Shown: one piece after another, positions 1 through 6,212 of the stretch
How the letters are laid out: each line of letters begins with the position of its first letter
Numbering within the stretch: position 1 is the stretch's first letter
The notes under the pieces: model-generated
The model's database searches: none
Told to the model about the DNA's origin: nothing
Seen by the model: the letters and a program-made list of their open reading frames with translations, nothing else
Position numbers and translations under genes: made by a program
Source: Pseudomonadota bacterium
GTDB taxonomy: Bacteria; Bdellovibrionota; Bacteriovoracia; Bacteriovoracales; Bacteriovoracaceae
NCBI GenBank assembly: GCA_021299675.1
Contig: JAJTIF010000236.1
Coordinates: 1-11,214 of the forward strand
DNA: 11,214 nt
Reading direction: 5' to 3'

Positions 1-542
1 AGAGAGCGCTCTTACACTTCGATGCCCACACGGATCTCTTGGAGTCGCGGTTGGGGATCCGCGTGAGTTTTGGTTCGTGGACTTTTCACGTGCGAGAATT
101 TTTTCCACACAAAGACCTGCTGGTTCAGGTCGGGATCCGCTCCACAGGAAAAGAGCGCTCTCACTGGGAAAACGCTCTGGGACTAACGCAGTACTGGCCG
201 GATGAAGTCAAAAAGTTAGGAGCCAAAAAACTCGCCCACAAAATCATCGAACAATACCATTCACAGCAAGTGGAAGAGGTTTATCTCTCTTTTGACATCG
301 ATGCGCTCGATGCGCAGTGGGCGCAAGCGACGGGCACTCCCGAGGGCGCAGGCCTTGATCCAGTCACCTGCTGCGAGATCATCCGCACGGTGGCCGCAGA
401 ATTTCCCATCACAGGTGCTGACCTGGTGGAAGTGGCTCCCTTGGTCAACCATGACTTTAAACCTAACACACACCAAGAGCTCACTCTCATCAGCGCCGCC
501 AGTCTAGCGCGGGTGATGATGGAAGTGATGACGGATGCGTAA
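1..542 (+). CDS. Arginase/agmatinase-family ureohydrolase, 5' partial
   Basis: Only the C-terminal 179 codons are present; the frame is open from base 3 back to the window edge, so the gene begins upstream. Ureohydrolases cleave guanidino compounds with a binuclear Mn centre. Two of the three metal motifs are visible: DAHTD (bases 21-35, preceded by L-L-H-F) and SFDID (288-302), followed by the usual TGTPEGAGLDP-type loop; the N-terminal metal His motif would lie upstream. A late D-L-V-E-V-A-P segment matches the family's conserved region near the end of the fold. The stretch between the metal motifs (S-F-G-S-W-T-F-H, then V-Q-V-G-I-R-S-T-G-K) is not the common H-G-T type of agmatinases, so the substrate (arginine, agmatine, formimidoylglutamate or other) cannot be assigned. 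It overlaps aat by 8 bp (535-542), indicating cotranscription. An internal TTG at 39 is not a real start, because it would delete the DAHTD motif. Confidence 0.9.
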   Translation, partial: RALLHFDAHTDLLESRLGIRVSFGSWTFHVREFFPHKDLLVQVGIRSTGKERSHWENALGLTQYWPDEVKKLGAKKLAHKIIEQYHSQQVEEVYLSFDIDALDAQWAQATGTPEGAGLDPVTCCEIIRTVAAEFPITGADLVEVAPLVNHDFKPNTHQELTLISAASLARVMMEVMTDA

Positions 543-1176
543 GATTGTCTTTCCCCCAATCTCACAGGCTTCTGAAGATGGTCTGGTGGCGATTGGTGGA
601 GACCTTGAGACCGACACACTCCTCACGGCCTACTCTCAGGGAATCTTTCCCTGGCCACTCTCAGTGGATTTTCCGCTGGCTTGGTTTTCTCCGGATCCTC
701 GAGGTGTGCTGGAGTTCTCGGAAATCTATCTCTCAAGAACTCTGCAGAAAGTGATGAAAAAAGAACTCTTCGAATTTCGCTATAATCAAAGCTTTCTGGA
801 AATCATTAAACTCTGTGCTGTGGTGCCAAGAAAAGATCAACCCACCACCTGGATCACTCCACAAATCATCGAGGGCTATCACCGTCTGCATAAGGCCGGT
901 TACGCTTGGTGTGTAGGGGCCTGGCAGGGCCAGCGACTGGTGGGCGGAGTGTACGGTGTGAAGCTCGGAAAATTTCGCTCAGGAGAGAGCATGTTTACGC
1001 TAGAGGATAACGCCGGCAAGCTCTGTCTTTTATATGCGATTGCGCTCTTTGAGGAGGAAGGGATCGAGTGGCTGGATACACAGATGGTGACACCGGTGGT
1101 GGAAACTCTCGGGGGCACTTATATTCCCCGAGAGACATTCATGGAAAAACTTAAACTAGCTATAAGCCAGACCTAA
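535..1176 (+). CDS. aat: Leucyl/phenylalanyl-tRNA--protein transferase
   Basis: 213 aa, slightly shorter than the E. coli protein (about 234). Aat transfers Leu or Phe from charged tRNA to proteins with N-terminal Arg or Lys, marking them for ClpS/ClpAP degradation (bacterial N-end rule), in the cytoplasm. Family landmarks in order: F-P-P near the start, D-G-L-V-A-I-G-G-D-L, the S-Q-G-I-F-P-W block, W-F-S-P-D-P-R-G-V-L, T-W-I-T-P-Q-I-I-E-G-Y, L-V-G-G-V-Y-G-V, and G-E-S-M-F. The catalytic DxQ motif is present as D181-T-Q183 (D-C-Q in many homologues). The usual A-S-K following S-M-F is A-G-K here, a small deviation. The ATG at 535 overlaps the upstream ureohydrolase stop (ATGCGTAA), so translation is probably coupled. 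Its 3' end overlaps the convergent desaturase gene by 21 bp. Confidence 0.95.
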   Translation: MRKIVFPPISQASEDGLVAIGGDLETDTLLTAYSQGIFPWPLSVDFPLAWFSPDPRGVLEFSEIYLSRTLQKVMKKELFEFRYNQSFLEIIKLCAVVPRKDQPTTWITPQIIEGYHRLHKAGYAWCVGAWQGQRLVGGVYGVKLGKFRSGESMFTLEDNAGKLCLLYAIALFEEEGIEWLDTQMVTPVVETLGGTYIPRETFMEKLKLAISQT

Positions 1177-2241
1177 CTCATCGTTGACCTGAACTGTTCT
1201 CATCAGCTCTTCCACTAGCGCCTTCAATCGCTCATCGAGTTGAACTTTCTTACCTTGCACATAGAGCGCCAAGCGCTCGCGCAACTCCTGAGCCGAAACC
1301 TGGTATTCCTGCGAGAGCTCTTCGAGTTTTTTCTTGAAACGCATATCCTTATCGAGCAGCGCTCTCACTTTGGCACTCATTTCTTCTTTGAGCGTAGATG
1401 TTGTATAACTGTGACGAACCTGTGCGAGCTTAAGTTTTGAGAGCGTACAGATATAGGCCCAGCCAATGTCGAACTCAAACCAGCGGTGGCGAAACGATGC
1501 GGAACGCTGATGGGCGTGGTGATTGTTGTGATCGAGTTCTCCGCAGATGATGAAGTTCAACGGGAACAGGAAGCCGATGTTACGGCTATTGTCTCCAGAA
1601 TTCTTGTGCGTGCGATACCCCCAGGTATGGGCGAGCGCATTCACTCCGCCAACGGCGAAGAGTGGTGAGATCATGAAGTTTGTAATGAGCAGAACGAGCC
1701 CCATCTGAGGACCCACGAGGATGATTAAAAACATGGAAAAAATATAGGGACCGAAGAAAAGGTTCTCACTGATGAACTTCTCTAAGCGGTTCAGCTTAAT
1801 GGTACGGCGGATCTTTAAGACCTCAGGGTGTGATTTTGCTTTCGAGTAATCAAACACTCCCAAGAGAAACACTCTCCAGAAGCCTTTCACTGCCGGCGAA
1901 TGTGGATCTTTTTCCGTGTCACTCCAGGCGTGATGATAGACGTGCACAGAAACCCAATCGGGCTTAGACATACTGGTGATACACCACAACCAGACCTGCA
2001 TGAGCATGTCGAGCGCGGGATAAAACTCTACCCCTTTGTGAGTATGGGAGCGATGAAAGGAGAGACTCATAGCGGTAATGGTTAAGTGGGAAACGATGAT
2101 CGTGTACACAGTCCAAGCGATCCAAGGATAACTCGTAAAGACTTGGCCTATCAGACCAAACTCACCGAGAGTGCTCGTGACAGCAAACTTCGCAGTAAAA
2201 AAAGAGGCTACAAAAAATGAAAGGAGAAAAATAACTGACAT
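1156..2241 (-). CDS. DesB-type membrane fatty-acid (acyl) desaturase with helical C-terminal tail
   Basis: A di-iron integral membrane desaturase that introduces a double bond into acyl chains using O2 and two electrons. Numbered from the ATG at 2241 (361 aa), the histidine boxes are H63-R-S-H-T-H68, H100-V-Y-H103-H104 and H238-N-N-H241-H242, with an extra His in A-L-A-H205. Hydrophobic segments at about 2-20, 36-58, 160-200 and 222-233 fit the family. The H-N-N-H-H third box resembles aerobic DesB-like enzymes rather than the second desaturase in this window. Residues 275-361 form a charged, Lys/Glu-rich, probably helical tail beyond the catalytic core. Start choice: a longer TTG start at 2307 is open, but the ATG at 2241 has a good Shine-Dalgarno (TGAGG, 6-nt spacer) and a candidate promoter covers the TTG. 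It is the last gene after the complex I-like trio, 106 bp downstream. It needs an external electron donor. Confidence 0.9.
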   Translation of the reverse strand: MSVIFLLSFFVASFFTAKFAVTSTLGEFGLIGQVFTSYPWIAWTVYTIIVSHLTITAMSLSFHRSHTHKGVEFYPALDMLMQVWLWCITSMSKPDWVSVHVYHHAWSDTEKDPHSPAVKGFWRVFLLGVFDYSKAKSHPEVLKIRRTIKLNRLEKFISENLFFGPYIFSMFLIILVGPQMGLVLLITNFMISPLFAVGGVNALAHTWGYRTHKNSGDNSRNIGFLFPLNFIICGELDHNNHHAHQRSASFRHRWFEFDIGWAYICTLSKLKLAQVRHSYTTSTLKEEMSAKVRALLDKDMRFKKKLEELSQEYQVSAQELRERLALYVQGKKVQLDERLKALVEELMRTVQVNDELGLAYS

Positions 2242-2277
2242 GATGAACCTCACAGAAGGGTCTAGTGACCTAGGATC

Positions 2278-2307
2278 ATTGTCCCACAATACTGCAGCCA
2301 GAGACAA
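2278..2307 (-). promoter_or_regulatory. Candidate sigma70-like promoter for the DesB-type desaturase
   Basis: On the minus strand TTGTCT (2307-2302; 4/6 to TTGACA) is followed after 18 bp by GACAAT (2283-2278; 4/6 to TATAAT). Transcription would start near 2271, about 30 nt before the ATG at 2241. If used, the desaturase could be expressed independently of the upstream complex I-like genes. Matches are moderate and the call rests on sequence only. Confidence 0.35.
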
Positions 2308-2323
2308 GAAATCTTGAGAACTC

Positions 2324-2335
2324 TTTTAAGGTGCT
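2324..2335. promoter_or_regulatory. Shared upstream word TTTTAAGGTGCT (copy 1)
   Basis: This 12-mer upstream of the minus-strand desaturase differs at one base from TTTAAAGGTGCT at 6470-6481, immediately upstream of the second desaturase. It could be a site for a common regulator of the two genes. Orientation and distance relative to the starts differ between the copies, so coincidence is possible. Confidence 0.25.
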
Positions 2336-2347
2336 AATTTAATAGAA

Positions 2348-2710
2348 CTAAAAGCGACGAATCACATCTTCCGGTGGTGTGTCGAGCTCCAAGCTTTGTG
2401 GGGCCAATTTGATACACAAATGACAAGAATGACAGCGGAGCAGATCAATTTTCCAAAGCTTAGCTTGCCCACTAATCGCATCAACCGGACACGCCTGTCG
2501 CGCCAACTCCAACTCCTCGGACCGAAACTGTGCTTTTAATTTTGGCTTCAAGCGCAGTGATTCTTGCTCTGAGCTCGCGACCTGGAAATGTTGGTTAAGA
2601 CCGATTCTTCTTCGAAAGCCACCGCTTAAACGATAAGCAAAGAGAGTCATGCGCACTTTGGCCCATCTCCACCATCCCATCGGAACGTAATGTAGTCTCT
2701 CTAAAATCAT
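2348..2710 (-). CDS. NuoI/HyfH-like ferredoxin subunit retaining a single [4Fe-4S] site
   Basis: 120 aa. Residues 60-110 follow the 2[4Fe-4S] ferredoxin fold seen in complex I NuoI and formate-hydrogenlyase-type subunits. Cysteines are C74 (C-P-V-D-A-I), C93, C96 and C99 (C-H-S-C-H-L-C). In the canonical pattern the first motif would also have Cys at 64, 67 and 70, but these are Ser, Leu and Ala, and the final Cys of the second motif is Ala103 (A-P). The surviving four are exactly the ligand set of one cluster, while the other set is entirely gone. The basic, Trp-rich N-terminus (W13, W14, W16, many Arg) could contact membrane or a partner. The gene starts 2 bp after the NuoCD-like stop with an AGG ribosome-binding site, so it belongs to the same operon. 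Probable role: electron carrier subunit. Partner and direction are unknown. Confidence 0.75.
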   Translation of the reverse strand: MILERLHYVPMGWWRWAKVRMTLFAYRLSGGFRRRIGLNQHFQVASSEQESLRLKPKLKAQFRSEELELARQACPVDAISGQAKLWKIDLLRCHSCHLCIKLAPQSLELDTPPEDVIRRF

Positions 2711-2712
2711 AT

Positions 2713-4317
2713 CTACCTATCCAGGAAGCTCGAGTTAATATCTAGTGAAGCTAGGGTCGCAGACAAGTCCACCAGTGGGCACTGGTTGAGAAATAGATCC
2801 AAACTGTTCGACAGGAGCAGAGCATTGGATTTAATTTTAAAACCGTAGACGTTGATCGTCTCTGGGTGCAACACCAAGTGAAAACCCAACTCTCCATTGG
2901 CACCCTCGATGGCCGTGTATTGAGAACTCCAGACTCTTTGAGCAGCCGAGACGGCTTGTCTCCACTCCGAAGCTGTGATGTCCGGCTTATTGAGGAGCTC
3001 CACGAGAGGTGAGTCCGATTGAAAATCACCGATAGGGAGATTTTCTAAAAGCTGGTTCAGAATTTTTATAGACTGCCGGCACTCTTCAAAGAAGATAAGC
3101 ATGCGATCGTGGCTGTCTCCATTGATACCCACCGGTACATCAAAGTACATGTCTTGGTAGAAGTAGAATGGACGAGATTTTCTGAGATCAAAATTCACCC
3201 CAGCGGCACGTAGACTCGGGCCTGTAATGCCAGCCTGGAGCGCATCCTGAGCGCTAATGGAGCCTGCCTTCAGACGCATGCGGGCCAGCGGGTGCAGCGC
3301 CACCATCTTATGAAAAAGGCTTAAACCTTTCTCGAGAGAGCGCACAAACGAGGTGACTTCCTGGATCCAACCTGGCGGCAGATCATGGGAGAGGCCACCG
3401 AAGAATGCGGGCCCGAGCGAGAGACGGCGGGAACTGTAGAAGGAGACAAGAAACTTGATGTGATCTCTAAATTCAAGACACACCTGTGCCGGATCCGGAA
3501 GTTCGAGATCCATTGAAATATTCTTAAGGACGCCCAAGTGATGATGAATCCGGGAGAGCTCGATGAAGATCATCCGCAAGGCTTGTGCCTTCTCCGGAAT
3601 CTTGAGATGGAAATAATCTTCCACGGTTTTTGCCCACGTGACATTCACCATGAGGGACTTGTCTGTGCTTAACTGATCGAGCAGTGATGAAGTGGCGTAG
3701 AAAGGCTTTTGGCAGATCCGCTCTTCAATGCTCTTCTTCCAATGGCCACTGGCCAGGGTAGACTGGAAGATCTTCCCTTCGCACGATTCAACCGCAAGCT
3801 CCCACTGCCCCTTGGTCAGAGGGTGATTGATGTCGAAGAGATACCACTGTGACAGTTCTTCGGGATAAGGCGGTTCGCTCAAGTTTGGATTAGAACGGGG
3901 CTTCGGGATCGTGAGTTTTTTCGAGACAGCTTCGTGGCCGCTCATTTTATTAATCACTTCCAGCTCCATCGGGCGCGCGGACGGGAACCAATGAGTGATC
4001 GAGGGCACACTCTCCCCCTGGCGCAGGATCATGTGAACTTGCAACCTCTGGTGTGCATCAAGGTGAAAGAGATGGTAGGTCACATCCCAAATGACGTCGC
4101 CGAAATTATGGCGATAGACCGGGTGCTGATCGGCACGCGTGAGCACGATGTCTGAGAGCAAGATGAAACCCATGTCAAAGCGCAAAATTTCCATGTAACG
4201 GTTTAGATTGCGGGCATCGACACTCACATGGTGGTGGTCATGATCAAAACTATAGGACTCGGCAAAGGCACCTATGTAAAAATCTTTTCGGCTGTTAAAA
4301 AGATTCCAGTTAAACAT
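2713..4317 (-). CDS. Fused NuoC-NuoD-like (complex I / group 4 hydrogenase large-subunit-like) protein
   Basis: 534 aa in two parts. Residues 40-128 match the 30-kDa NuoC domain: T-Y-H-L, R-L-Q-V, G-E-S-V-P-S-I-T, and W-F-P-S-A-R-P-M-E-L-E-V. Residues about 160-534 match the 49-kDa NuoD/HycE large subunit: E253-L-S-R-I-H-H-H, G363-I-T-G-P-S-L-R-A-A-G-V, V394-P-V-G-I-N-G-D, then G-E-L-G-F and a terminal S524-L-D...D-R. The C-terminal [NiFe] motif DPCxxC is absent (D-I-N-S-S-F) and the N-terminal one has a single Cys (R-I-C201), so it is not a hydrogenase. By eye alignment the NuoD quinone-site His of HPSTHG is Lys169 (H-P-L-T-K-G) and the D-R-L-D-Y Tyr is Thr218. The N-terminus has a His/Asp cluster at 25-30. 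Its ATG overlaps the NuoB-like stop by 8 bp. Likely a non-canonical complex I-like subunit. Confidence 0.8.
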   Translation of the reverse strand: MFNWNLFNSRKDFYIGAFAESYSFDHDHHHVSVDARNLNRYMEILRFDMGFILLSDIVLTRADQHPVYRHNFGDVIWDVTYHLFHLDAHQRLQVHMILRQGESVPSITHWFPSARPMELEVINKMSGHEAVSKKLTIPKPRSNPNLSEPPYPEELSQWYLFDINHPLTKGQWELAVESCEGKIFQSTLASGHWKKSIEERICQKPFYATSSLLDQLSTDKSLMVNVTWAKTVEDYFHLKIPEKAQALRMIFIELSRIHHHLGVLKNISMDLELPDPAQVCLEFRDHIKFLVSFYSSRRLSLGPAFFGGLSHDLPPGWIQEVTSFVRSLEKGLSLFHKMVALHPLARMRLKAGSISAQDALQAGITGPSLRAAGVNFDLRKSRPFYFYQDMYFDVPVGINGDSHDRMLIFFEECRQSIKILNQLLENLPIGDFQSDSPLVELLNKPDITASEWRQAVSAAQRVWSSQYTAIEGANGELGFHLVLHPETINVYGFKIKSNALLLSNSLDLFLNQCPLVDLSATLASLDINSSFLDR

Positions 4318-4726
4318 TGGCGACCGCCTCGGCAGCGAGCGCCTGCAGCTGTTGTGGCTCAGGCATGTGGCCCAATAAGACGGCTGATAACTTCACACGA
4401 GAGAGCTCTCCCGATGATTTTAACATGTGCCCCTGTTCATCCATTCTCAGCTGAGTGCCCACTCCAGCGACTGGGAGCGGATGCACGTCTAGCATTTCTT
4501 CAAGGCGCTCGACGGTGGCATCAGAAAGTGGTCCGTGCAGCACAATCAGGTCTGCTTCATTGGCATCATAAACCCGATAGATCGAGGGCTTGAGGTCGGC
4601 GTAGAAACTCGAACGGAGGCTGTCCCACTCACAAGTGGTGCCACCAGTTCCGCAGACGAAGACCCGCAACTTCGAGCGGTAAGCCCAGTTGTTGAGAGTG
4701 CGAGAGATGAAGTTAAGCTTTTTCAT
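4310..4726 (-). CDS. NuoB/HyfI-like small subunit lacking Fe-S cluster ligands
   Basis: 138 aa, shorter than NuoB. Recognisable family features are an N-terminal W-A-Y-R-S segment before the cluster loop, a loop ending in E33, and the block A-D-L-I-V-L-H-G-P-L-S-D with the following helix and a P-L-P-V-A-G-V-G-T strand, which corresponds to the NuoB A-D-L-M-I-V-A-G...G-S-C-A region. NuoB needs four Cys for cluster N2. This protein has only C25 and C32 in total. The paired Cys of the first loop fall on Gly/Thr, the G-S-C-A Cys is Thr, and the C-terminal Cys region is missing. Cluster N2 therefore cannot be bound in the usual way. It lies 23 bp downstream of the lipoprotein gene and overlaps the NuoCD-like gene by 8 bp. 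Family assignment is by motif alignment only and is less certain than for its neighbour. Confidence 0.65.
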   Translation of the reverse strand: MKKLNFISRTLNNWAYRSKLRVFVCGTGGTTCEWDSLRSSFYADLKPSIYRVYDANEADLIVLHGPLSDATVERLEEMLDVHPLPVAGVGTQLRMDEQGHMLKSSGELSRVKLSAVLLGHMPEPQQLQALAAEAVANV

Positions 4727-4749
4727 TAATAAATGTAATCCGCTTCAGT

Positions 4750-6192
4750 TCAATTTTTGATGTTATGCCGACGCTTCCAGCTCTGAACCTCAGACTTCTG
4801 CTTCCAGTTCCCTCTGATTTTTTCATTGAGATCATTTGAGCAAGCAAAGAAACGATCCGGAACTTTAACCCAACCAAAAATTTTTGTGTGCGCGCCTTGA
4901 GCCTCTTCGTCCCAGCCGACATAGCGCCAGTGCTCTCCCCGCGCCGCTCGGATCGTTTTCAGCATCAGCGGGATTTCATCAATCGCTTGGTCTATGATTT
5001 TGTTAGAGCAGTTGAAGCTTTGAAAATTCTTCATCGCCCGCGTTCCAATGTTTTCATTGTTCCAGTGACCCCGACGGCAGTCAAATTCCCAGCCCTCTTT
5101 GTGGAGACGAGTGAAGAGACTGATCCAGGAAATAAAATGGTAGCGGTCGGGATCAGCGGTAGTGTTGCCGGGGTACACGAGCCGCGAGCAGGTGGCCATC
5201 TCATTGCCATAGGTACGGAGGAAAGCGCCCAGGCGTTCATTAAAGAACACAGGTTTTTTTTGCTTACGAAGTGTCTCGACGATCTTCTGATACTCTTTGA
5301 TCTCTTGGCTAGTTTTCGCTTTCCGGTCGAGCATGGTTTCCTGTCCCACTTCCTGCCAGAGTTTGTCGAAGACCGTGAGGCAGGAGCGATAGAGTTTAAC
5401 CAGCTCGACATTTGAGAGCCGAATCGAGCGTGTTGTCAGATAACTGAGTGCTTCCTGTACCGGAAGCAGCTGACCCACGCGAACAGCCGGGTACTCATCC
5501 TCGGAGCTCTTGTTGCGGCCTGGGTGATTTTCTAGCTGCCCGCGGATCTCTTTCCAGTCAACCTTGTCCTGAAAGCTCTGCAGATCAGTGAGTTTCATCA
5601 GGTCGTCACGCCTTTCGTCCACCGCCACCAGCACCATGCGATTAAGCCAATCACTCGGCAGCACACACTTCCCAACCGGACAGATTTGTTCGACGTAAGC
5701 CGACATAATACGTGCTTGATAAAACTTCTCACCAGTGTGAGTAATACCTTTTCCACCTAGGACGATAATCTGCAGTGGCTCATTGATCTGATCGAAGGTG
5801 CGAGGAACAAAACCACGCACATAGAGTGGCTCAGCTTTGATGGTTCCACGCTCTTGCCAGACATCGTTTTGAGAACAGAGGAGATGGGAAAAGTAGCGCT
5901 GGCCGCTGGTGACATCAACAGCAAATGCACGCTTATCACCGGGCACAACTAAAGGGATATAGTTTACCATTGGCCCTTTAGACGTAAAACCTGGATTGGG
6001 ATCATAAAAATAGTGCGGCTGAATCTCACCCTGATAGCTTGCGAGTTGAATCTTGGGATCGATAGAAAACCAATTCGACTCTATGCGAGACAGTAGGTCA
6101 TTATCCTCTTGATCTGACCATCCGAGCCAAGCACAGGAGGCAAGATTTATCAAAAAGAGGATAGCAATAAATTGACAGAAACTCTTCATCAT
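4750..6192 (-). CDS. Unrecognised 480-aa lipoprotein
   Basis: I do not recognise a family. The N-terminus is a lipoprotein signal peptide: Lys3, a hydrophobic stretch 5-17 and lipobox L17-A-S-C20, so the mature protein should be lipid-anchored outside the inner membrane. The mature part has no further membrane segment and is mixed alpha/beta in appearance, with eight Cys after C20 (106, 171, 176, 271, 335, 372, 395, 451), an even number compatible with disulfides in the periplasm. Residues 285-315 are charged and probably helical. Aromatic-rich stretches (H-F-I-S-W-I-S, R-G-H-W-N-N-E-N) occur near 352-381. The start ATG at 6192 (or 6189) has only a weak ribosome-binding site. It is first in the minus-strand series that continues into the NuoB-like gene after 23 bp. 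Whether it works with that complex or is just a neighbour is unknown. Confidence 0.8.
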   Translation of the reverse strand: MMKSFCQFIAILFLINLASCAWLGWSDQEDNDLLSRIESNWFSIDPKIQLASYQGEIQPHYFYDPNPGFTSKGPMVNYIPLVVPGDKRAFAVDVTSGQRYFSHLLCSQNDVWQERGTIKAEPLYVRGFVPRTFDQINEPLQIIVLGGKGITHTGEKFYQARIMSAYVEQICPVGKCVLPSDWLNRMVLVAVDERRDDLMKLTDLQSFQDKVDWKEIRGQLENHPGRNKSSEDEYPAVRVGQLLPVQEALSYLTTRSIRLSNVELVKLYRSCLTVFDKLWQEVGQETMLDRKAKTSQEIKEYQKIVETLRKQKKPVFFNERLGAFLRTYGNEMATCSRLVYPGNTTADPDRYHFISWISLFTRLHKEGWEFDCRRGHWNNENIGTRAMKNFQSFNCSNKIIDQAIDEIPLMLKTIRAARGEHWRYVGWDEEAQGAHTKIFGWVKVPDRFFACSNDLNEKIRGNWKQKSEVQSWKRRHNIKN

Positions 6193-6200
6193 ACCACGAT
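6172..6200 (+). promoter_or_regulatory. Candidate promoter of tRNA-Leu
   Basis: A perfect -35 TTGACA (6172-6177) is followed after 17 bp by CACGAT (6195-6200; 3/6 to TATAAT). Initiation would fall near 6207, six bases before the mature tRNA 5' end at 6213. The element lies on the first codons of the divergent lipoprotein gene (ATG at 6190-6192). Confidence 0.45.
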
Positions 6201-6212
6201 GTTAGGTCATGC

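Noticed and set aside
2242..2307. TTG start giving 22 extra residues on the DesB-type desaturase
   Set aside because: No ribosome-binding site precedes the TTG, whereas the ATG at 2241 has a TGAGG at proper spacing; a candidate promoter also covers the TTG.
2713..4317. [NiFe]-hydrogenase large subunit
   Set aside because: The C-terminal DPCxxC is D-I-N-S-S-F and the N-terminal pair has only one Cys, so no NiFe centre can be bound.
4228..4593. A 121-codon plus-strand open frame across the NuoB/NuoCD junction
   Set aside because: It overlaps the two better-supported minus-strand genes and shows no family features.
4888..5415. A 175-codon open frame on the plus strand opposite the lipoprotein gene
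   Set aside because: It lies wholly inside a gene with a convincing lipobox and protein-like composition; no ribosome-binding site or family motif supports it.
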